51,314 nucleotides of DNA. Source: Deltaproteobacteria bacterium (lineage in GTDB: Bacteria; Bdellovibrionota_C; UBA2361; OMII01). Positions within the stretch are counted from its first letter, which is position 1. Each line of letters begins with the position of its first letter. Shown here piece after piece: positions 25,240 to 34,607 of the stretch. The stretch is from positions 1 through 51,314 of the forward strand of contig CANLCB010000003.1 in assembly GCA_947488865.1 (NCBI GenBank), read 5' to 3'. The notes beneath the pieces are model-generated. The model was not told where the DNA came from. It worked only from the letters and a program-made list of their open reading frames with translations, and searched no databases. A program made the position numbers and the translations under genes.

Positions 25240-25423
25240 CCTGACAGAATATCCGGGAAGGCTGCTAGAGACGAGTCCGTTGTTTGAACGGATCTCCTCT
25301 CTGACTATTAAGATGACTATAGTCCCCTAGCCGATGGTGAAAAACTGGGTATTTGGGTGATTCCAGTTTTTCTTGAAAGTTCGGCACCCTAGCAAGCGTG
25401 CTCAGCGAGCTTTAAAGGGCGGC

Positions 25424-26617
25424 TCAGGCCGCTTGGTCGGCCATCTCAGGCGCTGTCCGAGGCAATCCCCTAACAGCCTCCACAGCCTGCCTCATGCGCT
25501 TGGTGTCTATCTCATGGACATCAACGCCGGCGCCAATCCGCTGGAGAAGCGTAATGGTAAGAACCCCTCCAAGATGCTCCTTAAACTCGCCAAGCGCGTT
25601 CTCAAGACGCTCCCCCTCCACAAGAAGGGAAAGATGGTCTCTCCATGTGGAGAACCCAAGCGCGTCGAAGAGAGTTGTAATACGAGATAAGTCCTCATCC
25701 GTGATCAGTCCAGCAAAATGCGAATAGGTGGCATCGAGCTCAATTCCGATCGCAACCGCTTCTCCGTGCCTGATTGCGTGCCCCGAGAGCGCCTCGATTT
25801 TGTGAGCCGCCCAATGTCCAAAATCCAATGGACGAGAAGACCCAAGCTCAAACGGATCTCCACCCCTTGAAATGTGGTCGAGATGAAGCTGCGCGCAACG
25901 ATGAATCACATACTGCATGGTCGGCATATCCCGACGGAGGAGCTCCTCGGCGTGCTTCTCCAGGTACGCGAAAAACATCGGGTCTTTAATGAGAGAGACC
26001 TTGACCGCTTCAGCGATGCCAGCGAGCCAGTCACGCTGAGGAAGAGACCGCAGAAAGTAGGAATCGTTGATGATGGCTCGAGCGGGAGCGAATGTGCCGA
26101 TGAAGTTCTTCTTACCGTACGCGTTGACACTATTTTTTACACCGATACCAGCGTCATTTTGCGCCAAGACGGTGGTTGGCACACGGATCAGCCGAACCCC
26201 TCGATGCGTCGTCGCGGCTGCGTAACCAACAGCGTCGATGAGCGCACCTCCGCCAATCACTACCGCGTAGGAATGTCGGCATATCTTCTCGTCGTGCAAG
26301 AAGTCATACAACCGTTGGAGGATCGCCGGGGTGTTTTTGGAATATTCACCTCCGGGCACTTCAATAATACCGGCACTAGAAAGCGCTCCTGGCAGTTGAG
26401 CGTCACAATACTGTCGAATGGAATTCACGAGTGCGGGATGATGCTTGGCGATCTCAGCCTCGACAACGAAGGCGATCTTGCTTCGGAACGGAATCGTTAA
26501 ATCCATCCCCTCCTGCACAACCTCACGCAAAAGAGGATTGGTGAGCTCAAAGAGCCCTTCCGTGAAGTGAACCGCATATGAATACGATACAGAGAACTCT
26601 TGGCGTAACGTCGTCAT
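25424..26617 (-). CDS. Sugar phosphate cyclase of the 3-dehydroquinate synthase superfamily, EboD-like
   Basis: A 397-residue protein. It has the NAD-binding loop VVIGGGALIDAVGYAAA and the metal-site residues of the family: Glu in GIAEAVKVS, His in DFGHWAAHKIE, and His in HGEAVAIG. The N-terminus (FSVSYSYAVHFTEGLFELTNPLLR) and the signature DAGIGVKNSVNAYGKKN differ from AroB and resemble, from memory, the EboD-type 3-dehydroquinate synthase-like proteins. These belong to the wider group that includes sedoheptulose 7-phosphate cyclases. The product could therefore be a carbasugar rather than dehydroquinate. None of the usual ebo partner genes is adjacent. A short hairpin (25419-25432) straddles the stop codon. 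Confidence 0.75.
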   Translation of the reverse strand: MTTLRQEFSVSYSYAVHFTEGLFELTNPLLREVVQEGMDLTIPFRSKIAFVVEAEIAKHHPALVNSIRQYCDAQLPGALSSAGIIEVPGGEYSKNTPAILQRLYDFLHDEKICRHSYAVVIGGGALIDAVGYAAATTHRGVRLIRVPTTVLAQNDAGIGVKNSVNAYGKKNFIGTFAPARAIINDSYFLRSLPQRDWLAGIAEAVKVSLIKDPMFFAYLEKHAEELLRRDMPTMQYVIHRCAQLHLDHISRGGDPFELGSSRPLDFGHWAAHKIEALSGHAIRHGEAVAIGIELDATYSHFAGLITDEDLSRITTLFDALGFSTWRDHLSLLVEGERLENALGEFKEHLGGVLTITLLQRIGAGVDVHEIDTKRMRQAVEAVRGLPRTAPEMADQAA

Positions 26618-27042
26618 TGTCGTGGCACCCCTTACAGAAGATCAAAACATGCGTTACAAGCGCTACAAAGCGAAAGGAAATCACGATGCGAATGCCGAAT
26701 CAAGACGGACTCAACAAAGGAAAGGCCACGATATGACCGCGAGCGATTCCTGTCACTGCGATAATTTTTAGAAACGAAGAGATAGGGGGAACAAGCTCGA
26801 AAGGAAACCCTTATAGCGCAGACACCAGAGCGACTGGCGGACGAACGCTCTGACCTCTTTAAGCCCTACTCAACGATACATCGAGATGGGCGGCTGCGGG
26901 GAAAAACGCGCAGGAATAGGCCACTACACAAGCTTCTAGTAACGCAACAATAAAGGGACTTATCACCCTCTCCTCTCATCCAAGCCAGAGAGCACCGAGG
27001 TCAGAGCGCTATAAGGGCCCGGCGACCCATACCGGTAACGGC
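26618..27042. other. Gene-free stretch, 425 bases
   Basis: Between the minus-strand cyclase start and the end of the LppC-like gene. A 40-codon plus-strand frame begins with ATG at 26649 but has no ribosome binding site, and its Arg/Lys-rich product is not convincing. No terminator, promoter or repeat was recognised. Confidence 0.3.
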
Positions 27043-28938
27043 CTAATAACCGCTCTCGACCTTCTCTTCTGGATTGATAAAGGTGCCTGTTGACGGGGCT
27101 GCAGCGCCTCCGCCTTGCGATACTAACGATCCTGGCAACCTCTCTTGGAACCCATTTGAGGAGACTTCTACGACATAAAATGATCGCGAAATATCATCAC
27201 CGGCTTGCGTCACTATAGAGCCAGTCACGCCCTCATACGGTGGGAGCTTCGATAGCGCTTCGTTGAAGCTGATATTATCCCGAGCCGCGCGGCGTATAGT
27301 GTTCAGCACCAACGTACCAACATCAAATCCCTGCGCGGCGAGAAAATTAGGCGCCGTCTTGTATCGAGCTTTATACGAATCAGAGAACTGGCGAACTATC
27401 ACGCGCGAACTTTGCGGGAAGAAAGGCGATACAAAGACAGCCCCCTCAAAGAGCGCTTGTGAATTAGCGAGCTTCGCCGGATTGTCCCACAACGCGGTCC
27501 CCAGTGGACGAACCTTTTTACGAGCTGAAGCGGGCAGGTTTGAGAGAATCTTCACGCTCGTCTCAATCGTATCAGGAATAAGAACGGCTTGTGCCCCAGA
27601 CGCCTCTAAACGCTGAATAGCCTCAAACAGCGACGCTTCATCGCTTGCTACGTATGGGGCCTCAAGAACGAGAGAGAGTCCGCGAGACTGTAGGGACTTC
27701 TTGTATACCTGCAAGAACTCCTGCCCATTTGCGCTCTCTGGATACATGATGGCGAACTGGGTGAGCTTGTAATCATCGGAGGCTGAAGTGACGAGCGCGT
27801 CAACTTGGCTTGAGGTTGTGGCACCAAGCCGCGCGACGCCTCCTCCCGTTCTAAAGGTCTCACTCTTTGAAAGCGATATCAGCGGAACTCTAACCTCTCG
27901 AGCGGTATCGGCAGCGGATACAGCGACCTCCGTAAGAAGTGGGCCAACGATAACCGAAGGCTTCGCCGTATTGACCAATTCGCGCACAGCAGCCGAAGCG
28001 GCGGAAGCGTCAACTCCAACATCACGCACTTCTACTTTAATTTTTGGTTGGCCCGAGTCAGCGGCTAGCGCCATCTCAAAGCCCTGCTTTGTGTCGCGGC
28101 CCAAAGAACCGAAACGATCGGACAAACTTAAAAGAACTCCGACTACAGGCGCAGAGGCTGAAGGGATCCCGGTGTCTGCGATCATGTTCGACGATCCTGA
28201 CTCTGGCGATACTATCCAGAAAGGAAGCCGAAGGTCTGTCTTAGTATCTCGTCCCCCTAACGAAGCTCGACGAGCCCGCTCCCTACCCATCAACTCGTTG
28301 ATAAAGGGATCACTACTCCAATCCAGAGCGACCGCCTCGAAGCTCTCCTGAGGTATCGTCCTTAACAAAAGAGACGCCCCTCGGTCCGAAGCTTGCGCAC
28401 CAATCCGCTCTCCCTGCTGAGCCTGTCGGTTCGCCTTAGAAAACCAAGCAAGCGACTGCTCCGTGTCTCCGTGACGTCCGTACGCGTAGGCAAGAAGGAG
28501 CGAGAAAGCCGTGCTCACGTCATTCTCTCCCATCCCCCGATTCTTAAAATAAGTACTCGCGACAGCGAGAGCTCTCGATGATTCATCAAGCGCGAGGTAT
28601 TGGCTCGCCGTTCTGAGCGCCGCAGCTTCCGACTCGCTATCCGACAACTTCATGGCGTTTGCTTTTTGATACGCCTCTAGCGCGGAGCGTCGCTTCCCCT
28701 TTTGAATGTACTCATCCCCAAGTAAGAGAGATGGATTGGTCAGTCGTGCGCCATGCTGATCATAAAAAGGTCGCCAAATCTCCCATGGCATTGGCTCAGA
28801 CGAAGCGGCAAGCGACATCTCTCGAGCGCTGCGCTCTGGAACTCGCCGACCATTAACTTTATCTGGCGTGACGGAACATCCCGAAACACCAAGAAGTAAG
28901 GACGCTGCGATGAAGATGTGTGTGCGGGGGTGAACCAT
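27043..28938 (-). CDS. LppC/LpoA-like penicillin-binding protein activator (lipoprotein)
   Basis: A 631-residue protein starting with a lipoprotein signal ending LLGVSGC (Cys21). Residues ~85-190 contain TPR-like helices (RRSALEAYQKANAMKL and following). Residues ~265-600 form a type 1 periplasmic-binding-protein fold (VVGVLLSLSDRFGSLGRDTKQGFEMAL is the typical start). TPR plus periplasmic-binding fold is the LppC/LpoA architecture; LpoA in E. coli is an outer-membrane lipoprotein that activates PBP1A. The same fold also occurs in branched-chain amino acid receptors, but the lipobox and TPR part favour LppC. The gene is monocistronic, downstream of dnaJ on the same strand. Confidence 0.82.
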   Translation of the reverse strand: MVHPRTHIFIAASLLLGVSGCSVTPDKVNGRRVPERSAREMSLAASSEPMPWEIWRPFYDQHGARLTNPSLLLGDEYIQKGKRRSALEAYQKANAMKLSDSESEAAALRTASQYLALDESSRALAVASTYFKNRGMGENDVSTAFSLLLAYAYGRHGDTEQSLAWFSKANRQAQQGERIGAQASDRGASLLLRTIPQESFEAVALDWSSDPFINELMGRERARRASLGGRDTKTDLRLPFWIVSPESGSSNMIADTGIPSASAPVVGVLLSLSDRFGSLGRDTKQGFEMALAADSGQPKIKVEVRDVGVDASAASAAVRELVNTAKPSVIVGPLLTEVAVSAADTAREVRVPLISLSKSETFRTGGGVARLGATTSSQVDALVTSASDDYKLTQFAIMYPESANGQEFLQVYKKSLQSRGLSLVLEAPYVASDEASLFEAIQRLEASGAQAVLIPDTIETSVKILSNLPASARKKVRPLGTALWDNPAKLANSQALFEGAVFVSPFFPQSSRVIVRQFSDSYKARYKTAPNFLAAQGFDVGTLVLNTIRRAARDNISFNEALSKLPPYEGVTGSIVTQAGDDISRSFYVVEVSSNGFQERLPGSLVSQGGGAAAPSTGTFINPEEKVESGY

Positions 28939-29111
28939 ACGATTGTCGCTTCGAATACGATCGGTAACGATGTCGACCCACTATACGACCGCTCAAGGCT
29001 GGTAGCCAACTACGAAATGGCGAGACCTCCCCTCCTTCACGCGACACCAGAGGAGACAAACTATCACTCGGGCACAACCGATATAGCCTACGCCCCTTCA
29101 TAACACGGTCA

Positions 29112-29152
29112 CAAAACGCAGTGGCGCTTCCAAAGACTCTTACGGAAGCACC
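29112..29152 (-). terminator. Probable rho-independent terminator of dnaJ
   Basis: On the minus strand GGTGCTTCC pairs with GGAAGCGCC (29144-29152 with 29123-29131, one G-U pair) around a 12-base loop, followed within seven bases by a short U-run. It starts ~12 bases after the dnaJ stop codon. Confidence 0.5.
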
Positions 29153-29163
29153 TCGGAGAGGTC

Positions 29164-30303
29164 CTAGGAGAACATATCCTTCACCTTATTGAAGAAGCCT
29201 TTGTCCGACTCATCTTCAATTGGGGAACCTTGAAGCGTTGCGAGCTTCTCAAGCAACTCTCGCTCCTCTTCAGAGACCTTCTTTGGCACATGCACGTAGA
29301 CACGCACATGTTGGTCACCTCGGCGCTGCGGATTGCTCCCGAGAATTGGAATTCCTTTATTCTTGATTCGGAAAACCTTGCCGGAAGGAGTTCCCGCGGG
29401 GATCTTAAGCTTCAACTTTCCATCAAGCGATGGCACTTCAAGCTCGGTTCCAAGCACTGCCGCCGTGAAGGCGATAGGTACTTCGCATATAACTTCATGG
29501 TCCTGACGCTGGAAGATCGGATGATCATCGATAAGAATCTGCACGTAGAGATCTCCACTCTGACCTCCAGCTAATCCAGCTTCTCCCTCTCCACGCATCT
29601 TGAGGCGTTGCCCGTTGTCGACACCGGCAGGCACCTTCACCTTTAGCTTAGACTCTTTCACCTTGAGTCCAACACCCGAGCACGCCGTACATGGGTTCTT
29701 TACGACCTCTCCAGCTCCACCACACGCGTGGCAGGTGCGAGCTAACGTAAAGAATCCTTGCTGAACTCGAATCTGACCGGCACCTTCACACTGCGGGCAT
29801 CGCTCACGAGCGCTCCCCTTTGCCGCCCCACTTCCCGAGCACGTATCGCATTTCGAACGGCGTCCAATTGTGATCTCTTTCTCGCAACCAAACGCGGCCT
29901 CTTCAAACAAGAGCTCCATATCGTAGCGAAGGTCGTTTCCAGCTCGGCCTCGACCACGACGAGGGTCGCCACCCATGCCGCCCATTCCACCACCGAAGAA
30001 GGTGCTGAAGATGTCGCCGAAGATATCCTCAAATCCTGAGAAGTCCCCGCTTTGGAAACCACCCGCTCCGCCACCCTGAGTAAATGCGGCGTGACCGAAT
30101 CGATCGTACTTGGCGCGGTTCTCCGCGTCGCTTAGCACGCTGTAGGCTTCTGTTGCCTCTTTAAACTTCTCTTCAGCCTCTTTGTTTCCTGGATTTTTGT
30201 CAGGATGAAACTGCACCGCCTTCTTGCGGTATGCCTTCTTGATGTCCTCAAGGGATGCCCCTTTGGCCACCTCTAAAACTTCGTAATAATCTCGCTTCGA
30301 CAC
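29164..30303 (-). CDS. dnaJ: Chaperone protein DnaJ
   Basis: A 379-residue type I DnaJ. The J domain has HPD in [11 protein letters not shown], followed by a Gly/Phe-rich segment ([20 protein letters not shown]). Four zinc-finger CxxCxGxG repeats ([32 protein letters not shown]) come next, then the C-terminal substrate-binding domains. It delivers unfolded clients to DnaK and stimulates its ATPase. The gene lies 176 bases after dnaK on the same strand. Confidence 0.97.
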   Translation of the reverse strand: MSKRDYYEVLEVAKGASLEDIKKAYRKKAVQFHPDKNPGNKEAEEKFKEATEAYSVLSDAENRAKYDRFGHAAFTQGGGAGGFQSGDFSGFEDIFGDIFSTFFGGGMGGMGGDPRRGRGRAGNDLRYDMELLFEEAAFGCEKEITIGRRSKCDTCSGSGAAKGSARERCPQCEGAGQIRVQQGFFTLARTCHACGGAGEVVKNPCTACSGVGLKVKESKLKVKVPAGVDNGQRLKMRGEGEAGLAGGQSGDLYVQILIDDHPIFQRQDHEVICEVPIAFTAAVLGTELEVPSLDGKLKLKIPAGTPSGKVFRIKNKGIPILGSNPQRRGDQHVRVYVHVPKKVSEEERELLEKLATLQGSPIEDESDKGFFNKVKDMFS

Positions 30304-30479
30304 GTCCTCACCTTAGCTCGAATAGCGCTCTTTGTCTTTACTTGGGGCCCAACAGGGCAGTGAAAAAGAGTTCCTTTTTTCAGCCCCCTGAAAGAATCCC
30401 GCCCGCCAAAGAGAAAGGCCCCCGAGTTCGACCGCTAAGTCGATACTCGAGAGCCTCCCCTTAACCCCTTAACGAGGGG

Positions 30480-32405
30480 CTACTTGCTGTCGCGAACCTC
30501 TTCATAGTCAGCGTCAACAACATCGTCCTTATCCGCGGCGGAAGCACCAGCGCCATTATGGCTCTCAGCTCCGTTTGCGGCAGCGCCCTGCTGTTGCTCA
30601 GCAGCTCGCTTGTAAGCCTCCTCAGAGAGCTTATGGCTAGCTTTCTCAAGAGCGGTAAACGCGCTCTTAATAGCCTCCACATCATTGCTCTCAAGAGCTT
30701 TCTTAGCGTCCTCAACGGCTGTGTTCACAGAGCCCTTGAGGTCAGCGGTTGCCTTGTCGCCAAGCTCGTTGAGGGTCTTCTCAGTCGCGTATACCATGCT
30801 GTCAAGCTTGTTACGCTCCTCAACCATCTCACGACGCTTACGATCTTCCTCAGCGTGAGCCTTCGCGTCGTTCACCATGCGCTCAATCTCTTCCTTAGAA
30901 AGACCCGAGCTTGCGGTGATCTTGATCGACTGCTCTTTGCCAGTTCCAAGATCCTTAGCGCCTACAGAAACGATACCGTTTGCGTCGATGTCGAAAGTAA
31001 CCTCAATTTGAGGAACTCCTCGTGGAGCCGCGGGAATTCCCACAAGCTCGAATCGACCAAGGGTCTTATTGTCCGCCGACATCTCACGCTCTCCTTGAAG
31101 AACGTGGATCGACACCGCAGGCTGATTGTCAGAAGCGGTAGAGAACACTTGCGACTTGCGGGTTGGGATCGTCGTGTTCTTATCGATGAGCTTCGTGGAC
31201 ACGCCACCGTATGTTTCGATACCAAGGCTAAGAGGAGTAACGTCGAGAAGGAGAACGTCCTTCACATCACCCTGAAGCACTCCACCCTGAACCGCGGCTC
31301 CGATCGCTACGGCCTCGTCTGGGTTCACGCTCTTCGAAGCTTCTTTACCGAAGATCTCCTTAACGCGCTGTTGAACCGCTGGCATACGGGTCATACCTCC
31401 GACGAGGATAACCTCACCAATCTCACTTGCCTTAAGCCCAGCGTCCTTCAACGCGGTGCGGCATGGCTCCTCAAGTCGACGAAGAAGGTCAGAGCAGAGA
31501 GACTCGAACTTAGCGCGCGAGATCTTCAAGTTAAGGTGCTTCGGACCAGACGCATCAGCCGTAATGAACGGAAGGTTGATGTCTGTTTCCATCGAAGATG
31601 AGAGCTCATGCTTTGCCTTCTCAGCAGCCTCTTTCAGACGCTGCAACGCCATCGTGTCCTTACGAAGGTCTATTCCTTGCTCCTTTTTGAACTCATCAGC
31701 GATGTAGTCTACAAGGATAAGGTCGAAGTCCTCTCCTCCAAGGAAGGTATCTCCGTTGGTGGACTTAACCTCGAACACGCCGTCGCCAAGCTCAAGGACC
31801 GATACGTCAAACGTACCTCCTCCGAGGTCGAATACAGCGATGGTCTTCTCATGCTTCTTATCAAGACCGTACGCGAGAGCGGCCGCAGTTGGCTCGTTGA
31901 TGATTCGAAGAACGTTAAGTCCCGCGATCTTTCCGGCGTCCTTCGTTGCCTGACGCTGCGCGTCATCGAAGTACGCTGGAACTGTAATAACAGCGTCAGT
32001 AACAGCCTCACCGAGGTAATCCTCAGCGGTCTGCTTCATCTTCGTGAGAACCATCGCGGAGACCTCTTGAGGGCTCTTTGACTCGTTCTTGAGCTTCACC
32101 CACGCGTCGCCATTTCCAGACGCCACGATCTCATAAGGAAGAACTCTCTTGGCCTTCTCCACCTCAGGAGCGTCAACCTTTCGGCCGATCAAACGTTTAA
32201 CAGCGAAGATGGTGTTCTTTGGATTTGTAACAGCTTGGCGCTTCGCAATCTGTCCTACAAGACGCTCACCAGCGTCGTTCACACCTACTACTGACGGTGT
32301 CGTGCGGCTTCCTTCACTGTTAGCGATAACCGTCGGGGTTCCACCTTCCATGACCGCTACGCACGAATTCGTAGTTCCTAAATCGATTCCAATCACTTTT
32401 CCCAT
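30480..32405 (-). CDS. dnaK: Chaperone protein DnaK (Hsp70)
   Basis: A 641-residue Hsp70. The ATPase domain starts [17 protein letters not shown], with the phosphate loops [17 protein letters not shown] and [15 protein letters not shown]. The substrate-binding domain has the linker region [15 protein letters not shown], followed by the helical lid and an acidic, Gln/Ala-rich tail ([11 protein letters not shown]...DADYEEV). It refolds proteins with DnaJ and GrpE. It lies 29 bases after grpE, so grpE-dnaK form an operon and dnaJ probably belongs to it. Confidence 0.98.
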   Translation of the reverse strand: MGKVIGIDLGTTNSCVAVMEGGTPTVIANSEGSRTTPSVVGVNDAGERLVGQIAKRQAVTNPKNTIFAVKRLIGRKVDAPEVEKAKRVLPYEIVASGNGDAWVKLKNESKSPQEVSAMVLTKMKQTAEDYLGEAVTDAVITVPAYFDDAQRQATKDAGKIAGLNVLRIINEPTAAALAYGLDKKHEKTIAVFDLGGGTFDVSVLELGDGVFEVKSTNGDTFLGGEDFDLILVDYIADEFKKEQGIDLRKDTMALQRLKEAAEKAKHELSSSMETDINLPFITADASGPKHLNLKISRAKFESLCSDLLRRLEEPCRTALKDAGLKASEIGEVILVGGMTRMPAVQQRVKEIFGKEASKSVNPDEAVAIGAAVQGGVLQGDVKDVLLLDVTPLSLGIETYGGVSTKLIDKNTTIPTRKSQVFSTASDNQPAVSIHVLQGEREMSADNKTLGRFELVGIPAAPRGVPQIEVTFDIDANGIVSVGAKDLGTGKEQSIKITASSGLSKEEIERMVNDAKAHAEEDRKRREMVEERNKLDSMVYATEKTLNELGDKATADLKGSVNTAVEDAKKALESNDVEAIKSAFTALEKASHKLSEEAYKRAAEQQQGAAANGAESHNGAGASAADKDDVVDADYEEVRDSK

Positions 32406-32434
32406 AGCAACTCCTTACTAAAATCTTTATGTCC

Positions 32435-33028
32435 CTAGGCCTGCGTTCCTTCGCCTGTCACCGCTACAACTACCTCGCCGCAACGAATGAGCTTGTCTTT
32501 GTAGAAGTACGGCTTCTTGAGCTCCCCTACGATGACCCCAGCCTCAGCTCCTGGAACCTTGCTGATAGCCGCATGCTTCGCGGGATCGAACTGAGAGCCA
32601 ACGCTTACCTCTCCCCGAATATCCCACCGACCAAGCTTCTCTACGAAGAGCTTGTGAACCATCTCAAGCCCTGTCTTTAAAGAGGTCGGATCAGCCGAAC
32701 TGTGAGACAAAGCCAACTCTAGGTTGTCGAGCACCTCAAGGAGGTCGACGACAATCTTCTCTCCTTGGTACTTAAGCAGCTCTGACTGCTCCTTCAAGGT
32801 CCGCTTCTTAAAATTCTCAAAATCAGCCATCAAACGAACATAGCGGTCGCGAAGCTCTGCCACCTGTTTTTCAAGGGCGACCTTTTCAGCCTCAAGCCCT
32901 ACCGGCTCTCCAGCTCCATTAACATCCTGATTTGACTGATCTACACCTTCCGAAGGAGTGCCTTGATGTGCCTCCTCGCGCGCCTGCTCTTCCGTCATGC
33001 TTACTCTTTGCGTACGTCTAAAAATCAT
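32435..33028 (-). CDS. grpE: Nucleotide exchange factor GrpE
   Basis: A 197-residue protein. A charged, disordered N-terminus leads into a long coiled coil (EKVALEKQVAELRDRYVRLMADFENFKKRT). The C-terminal beta domain ends PYFYKDKLIRCGEVVVAVTG, the canonical GrpE close. The ATG at 33028 follows AGGAAGCGAGGGGG; a second ATG at 32998 has a weaker site. GrpE releases ADP from DnaK. It is the first gene of grpE-dnaK(-dnaJ) and divergent from recO. No hrcA or CIRCE element was found. Confidence 0.95.
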   Translation of the reverse strand: MIFRRTQRVSMTEEQAREEAHQGTPSEGVDQSNQDVNGAGEPVGLEAEKVALEKQVAELRDRYVRLMADFENFKKRTLKEQSELLKYQGEKIVVDLLEVLDNLELALSHSSADPTSLKTGLEMVHKLFVEKLGRWDIRGEVSVGSQFDPAKHAAISKVPGAEAGVIVGELKKPYFYKDKLIRCGEVVVAVTGEGTQA

Positions 33029-33060
33029 CCCCCCTCGCTTCCTTGGAAGGAACTCCTAAG

Positions 33061-33075
33061 GAGGCTTAAAGCCTC
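33061..33075. promoter_or_regulatory. Perfect 15-base palindrome between divergent grpE and recO
   Basis: GAGGCTTAAAGCCTC has seven paired bases on each side of a single central base. It lies 33 bases before the grpE start and ~22 bases upstream of the recO -10 element, where a regulator could affect both genes. No known operator was recognised. Confidence 0.4.
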
Positions 33076-33093
33076 TTTGTTTCTTTCAGTGTG

Positions 33094-33102
33094 TGCTATA
33101 AA
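33094..33102 (+). promoter_or_regulatory. Extended -10 promoter of recO
   Basis: TGCTATAAA is an extended -10 element (TG, one base, TATAAA) 20 bases before the recO ATG at 33123, giving a very short leader. No matched -35 hexamer is needed for this promoter class; TTGTTT at 33077-33082 has too short a spacing. Confidence 0.4.
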
Positions 33103-33122
33103 CACTGTCCGAGGCTTTTTCA

Positions 33123-33764
33123 ATGTCTACCCCCCTAAAGAACCCATTAAACCCCTCCGAACAGCTCAAAAGAGGGCAGGACGTGGCTGTGCCAGCGCTG
33201 GTCCTAAGGATTTATCCCTTCCGGGATAACGACCTGATGGCTCACCTCCTTACCCCCTCGATCGGGAAGATTTCCGTCGTCGCCCGACACGCTCGCGGCA
33301 GCCGAAAACGATTCCCGAGCTCTCTCGACATATTTGACCGGGGAACGGCGCGGCTAACTGTCGAGAAAAGCGGAGCGTTTGGAGTGAAGGAATTTACACC
33401 CTCACACTCTTTGACTCGCGTGCGCTATGACCTGGACAAGCTCACATTGGCGTCACTGTTATGCGAAGCCTTCGATGTCGTTATTCCGGACGAAGGCGAA
33501 GTAACGTCCCCGAGAATGTTTGAGGTGCTCGACTTAAGCCTCAACGCCATCGACGAATCGCCGGACGTAAAAGGCGCCCTGCGCGCGACCTTCATCGGAC
33601 TCGCCTCACTGGCTCAAGAGAGCGGGATAGCGGACATCGCAACCGACGCTCCTGGCAGTCGTGCCTTGATGATGGTCCTTGACGCGATAGAACGCTTCAC
33701 AGAGCGCAGGCTCATGACGAAAGCGTCGTTAAAAGACACGATTAAAAAAGCGGCAAACGCTTAA
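33123..33764 (+). CDS. recO: DNA repair protein RecO
   Basis: A 213-residue protein with the RecO N-terminal OB fold (VPALVLRIYPFRDNDLMAHLLTPSIGKISVVARHARGSRKRF) followed by an all-helical domain. RecO helps load RecA onto SSB-coated gaps. It is shorter than the usual ~240 residues and lacks the C-terminal zinc-binding Cys cluster found in many RecO proteins, a known variation. It is transcribed divergently from grpE and converges with the FmdB gene, 12 bases away. Confidence 0.85.
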   Translation: MSTPLKNPLNPSEQLKRGQDVAVPALVLRIYPFRDNDLMAHLLTPSIGKISVVARHARGSRKRFPSSLDIFDRGTARLTVEKSGAFGVKEFTPSHSLTRVRYDLDKLTLASLLCEAFDVVIPDEGEVTSPRMFEVLDLSLNAIDESPDVKGALRATFIGLASLAQESGIADIATDAPGSRALMMVLDAIERFTERRLMTKASLKDTIKKAANA

Positions 33765-33776
33765 GGCTATCCACCG

Positions 33777-34106
33777 TTAGTGGCAACCGCAGCCAGATCC
33801 ACACCCCTTCTTAGGAGTAGTCGTGGTCGAGTCAGCCGAAGTGGTCGAGTCAGAGGAGCTAGACGTCGAATCCGAACTCTTAGACTTTGGGCTCTTCTTG
33901 CCCGACGAAGAGTTGCCAGAGGAGTAATCAGTCTTGTACCAACCACTTCCCTTGAGGTGGAAGGCGGAGGCGGAGACCGCCTTCTGAACGGCACTCTTCT
34001 TGCCCTTCTCCTTACAGTGAGGACACTCCTTAAGCGGCTTGTCGCTGAACTTCTGAATAACCTCGAACCGTCCGCATTTTTCGCACTCGTACTCGTAAAT
34101 TGGCAT
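33777..34106 (-). CDS. FmdB-family zinc ribbon protein
   Basis: A 109-residue protein. The N-terminal ~45 residues are the FmdB zinc ribbon: MPIYEYECEKCGRFEV, then CPHC, with two CxxC pairs. A conserved KGSGWYKTDY segment follows. The second half is a low-complexity Ser/Thr/Asp/Lys tail ending in GCGSGCGCH, a possible second metal-binding site. The family is small and widespread; FmdB was proposed as a regulator in methylotrophs, but a general function is unproven. It is the last of a minus-strand series after YggU. Confidence 0.88.
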   Translation of the reverse strand: MPIYEYECEKCGRFEVIQKFSDKPLKECPHCKEKGKKSAVQKAVSASAFHLKGSGWYKTDYSSGNSSSGKKSPKSKSSDSTSSSSDSTTSADSTTTTPKKGCGSGCGCH

Positions 34107-34212
34107 ATGAGACTCACTACTGTAGAAATCGGTATTCCCGAAGGTGTTTTGCCAGTTTGGTCAGGCAAAGACGCCTATCGTACCCTATGGATAGCCATAG
34201 AGCTCTATTTTT

Positions 34213-34527
34213 TCAACTGACGGGGGCGTTTTCAATAACTTGGGCTATTTTTTCTAGGGTTACACCCCGTAAAAGCACCGATTTCCGGCGACTTGTATCC
34301 CCTCGAAGCATCTCGACAGACCTCGAAGGGAGGGTCAGCAGCTCACGCAAAAAATCAACGAGCTCCTGATTGGCCCTCCCCTCAACCGGCGGCGCCGCAA
34401 GCGCGACCTTCGGATACCCGCCGTGAAACCCCATCAAGCGGGTCTTCTTCGCTCGAGGCACGACAAACACCTCCAGAACAACACCATCACCGGAGGTGCG
34501 TAGATATGGTAAAGCGGCGCTTGTCAC
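34213..34527 (-). CDS. DUF167/YggU family protein
   Basis: A 104-residue protein starting with GTG at 34527; no good ribosome binding site is visible. Residues ~18-95 follow the DUF167 pattern: LEVFVVPRAKKTRLMG, KVALAAPPVEGRANQELVDFL, then VEMLRGDTSRRKSVLL. The fold is a small alpha/beta domain of unknown function found in almost all bacteria. It lies 80 bases after the BON-domain gene and 106 before FmdB, on the same strand. Confidence 0.87.
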   Translation of the reverse strand: MTSAALPYLRTSGDGVVLEVFVVPRAKKTRLMGFHGGYPKVALAAPPVEGRANQELVDFLRELLTLPSRSVEMLRGDTSRRKSVLLRGVTLEKIAQVIENAPVS

Positions 34528-34607
34528 ACGCGAGACAATACGCCGTCTTGGGGAATGAGAAAATACAAAGCGAGATTCGATCGAAACATGCTCGCCGCGA
34601 GCGCGTC

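Noticed and set aside
26649-26771. 40-codon plus-strand frame in the gap before the LppC-like gene
   Set aside because: No ribosome binding site and a Lys/Arg/His-biased product with no recognisable feature.
33029-33122. CIRCE element or sigma-32 promoter before grpE
   Set aside because: No TTAGCACTC-N9-GAGTGCTAA and no convincing heat-shock -35/-10 pair were found.
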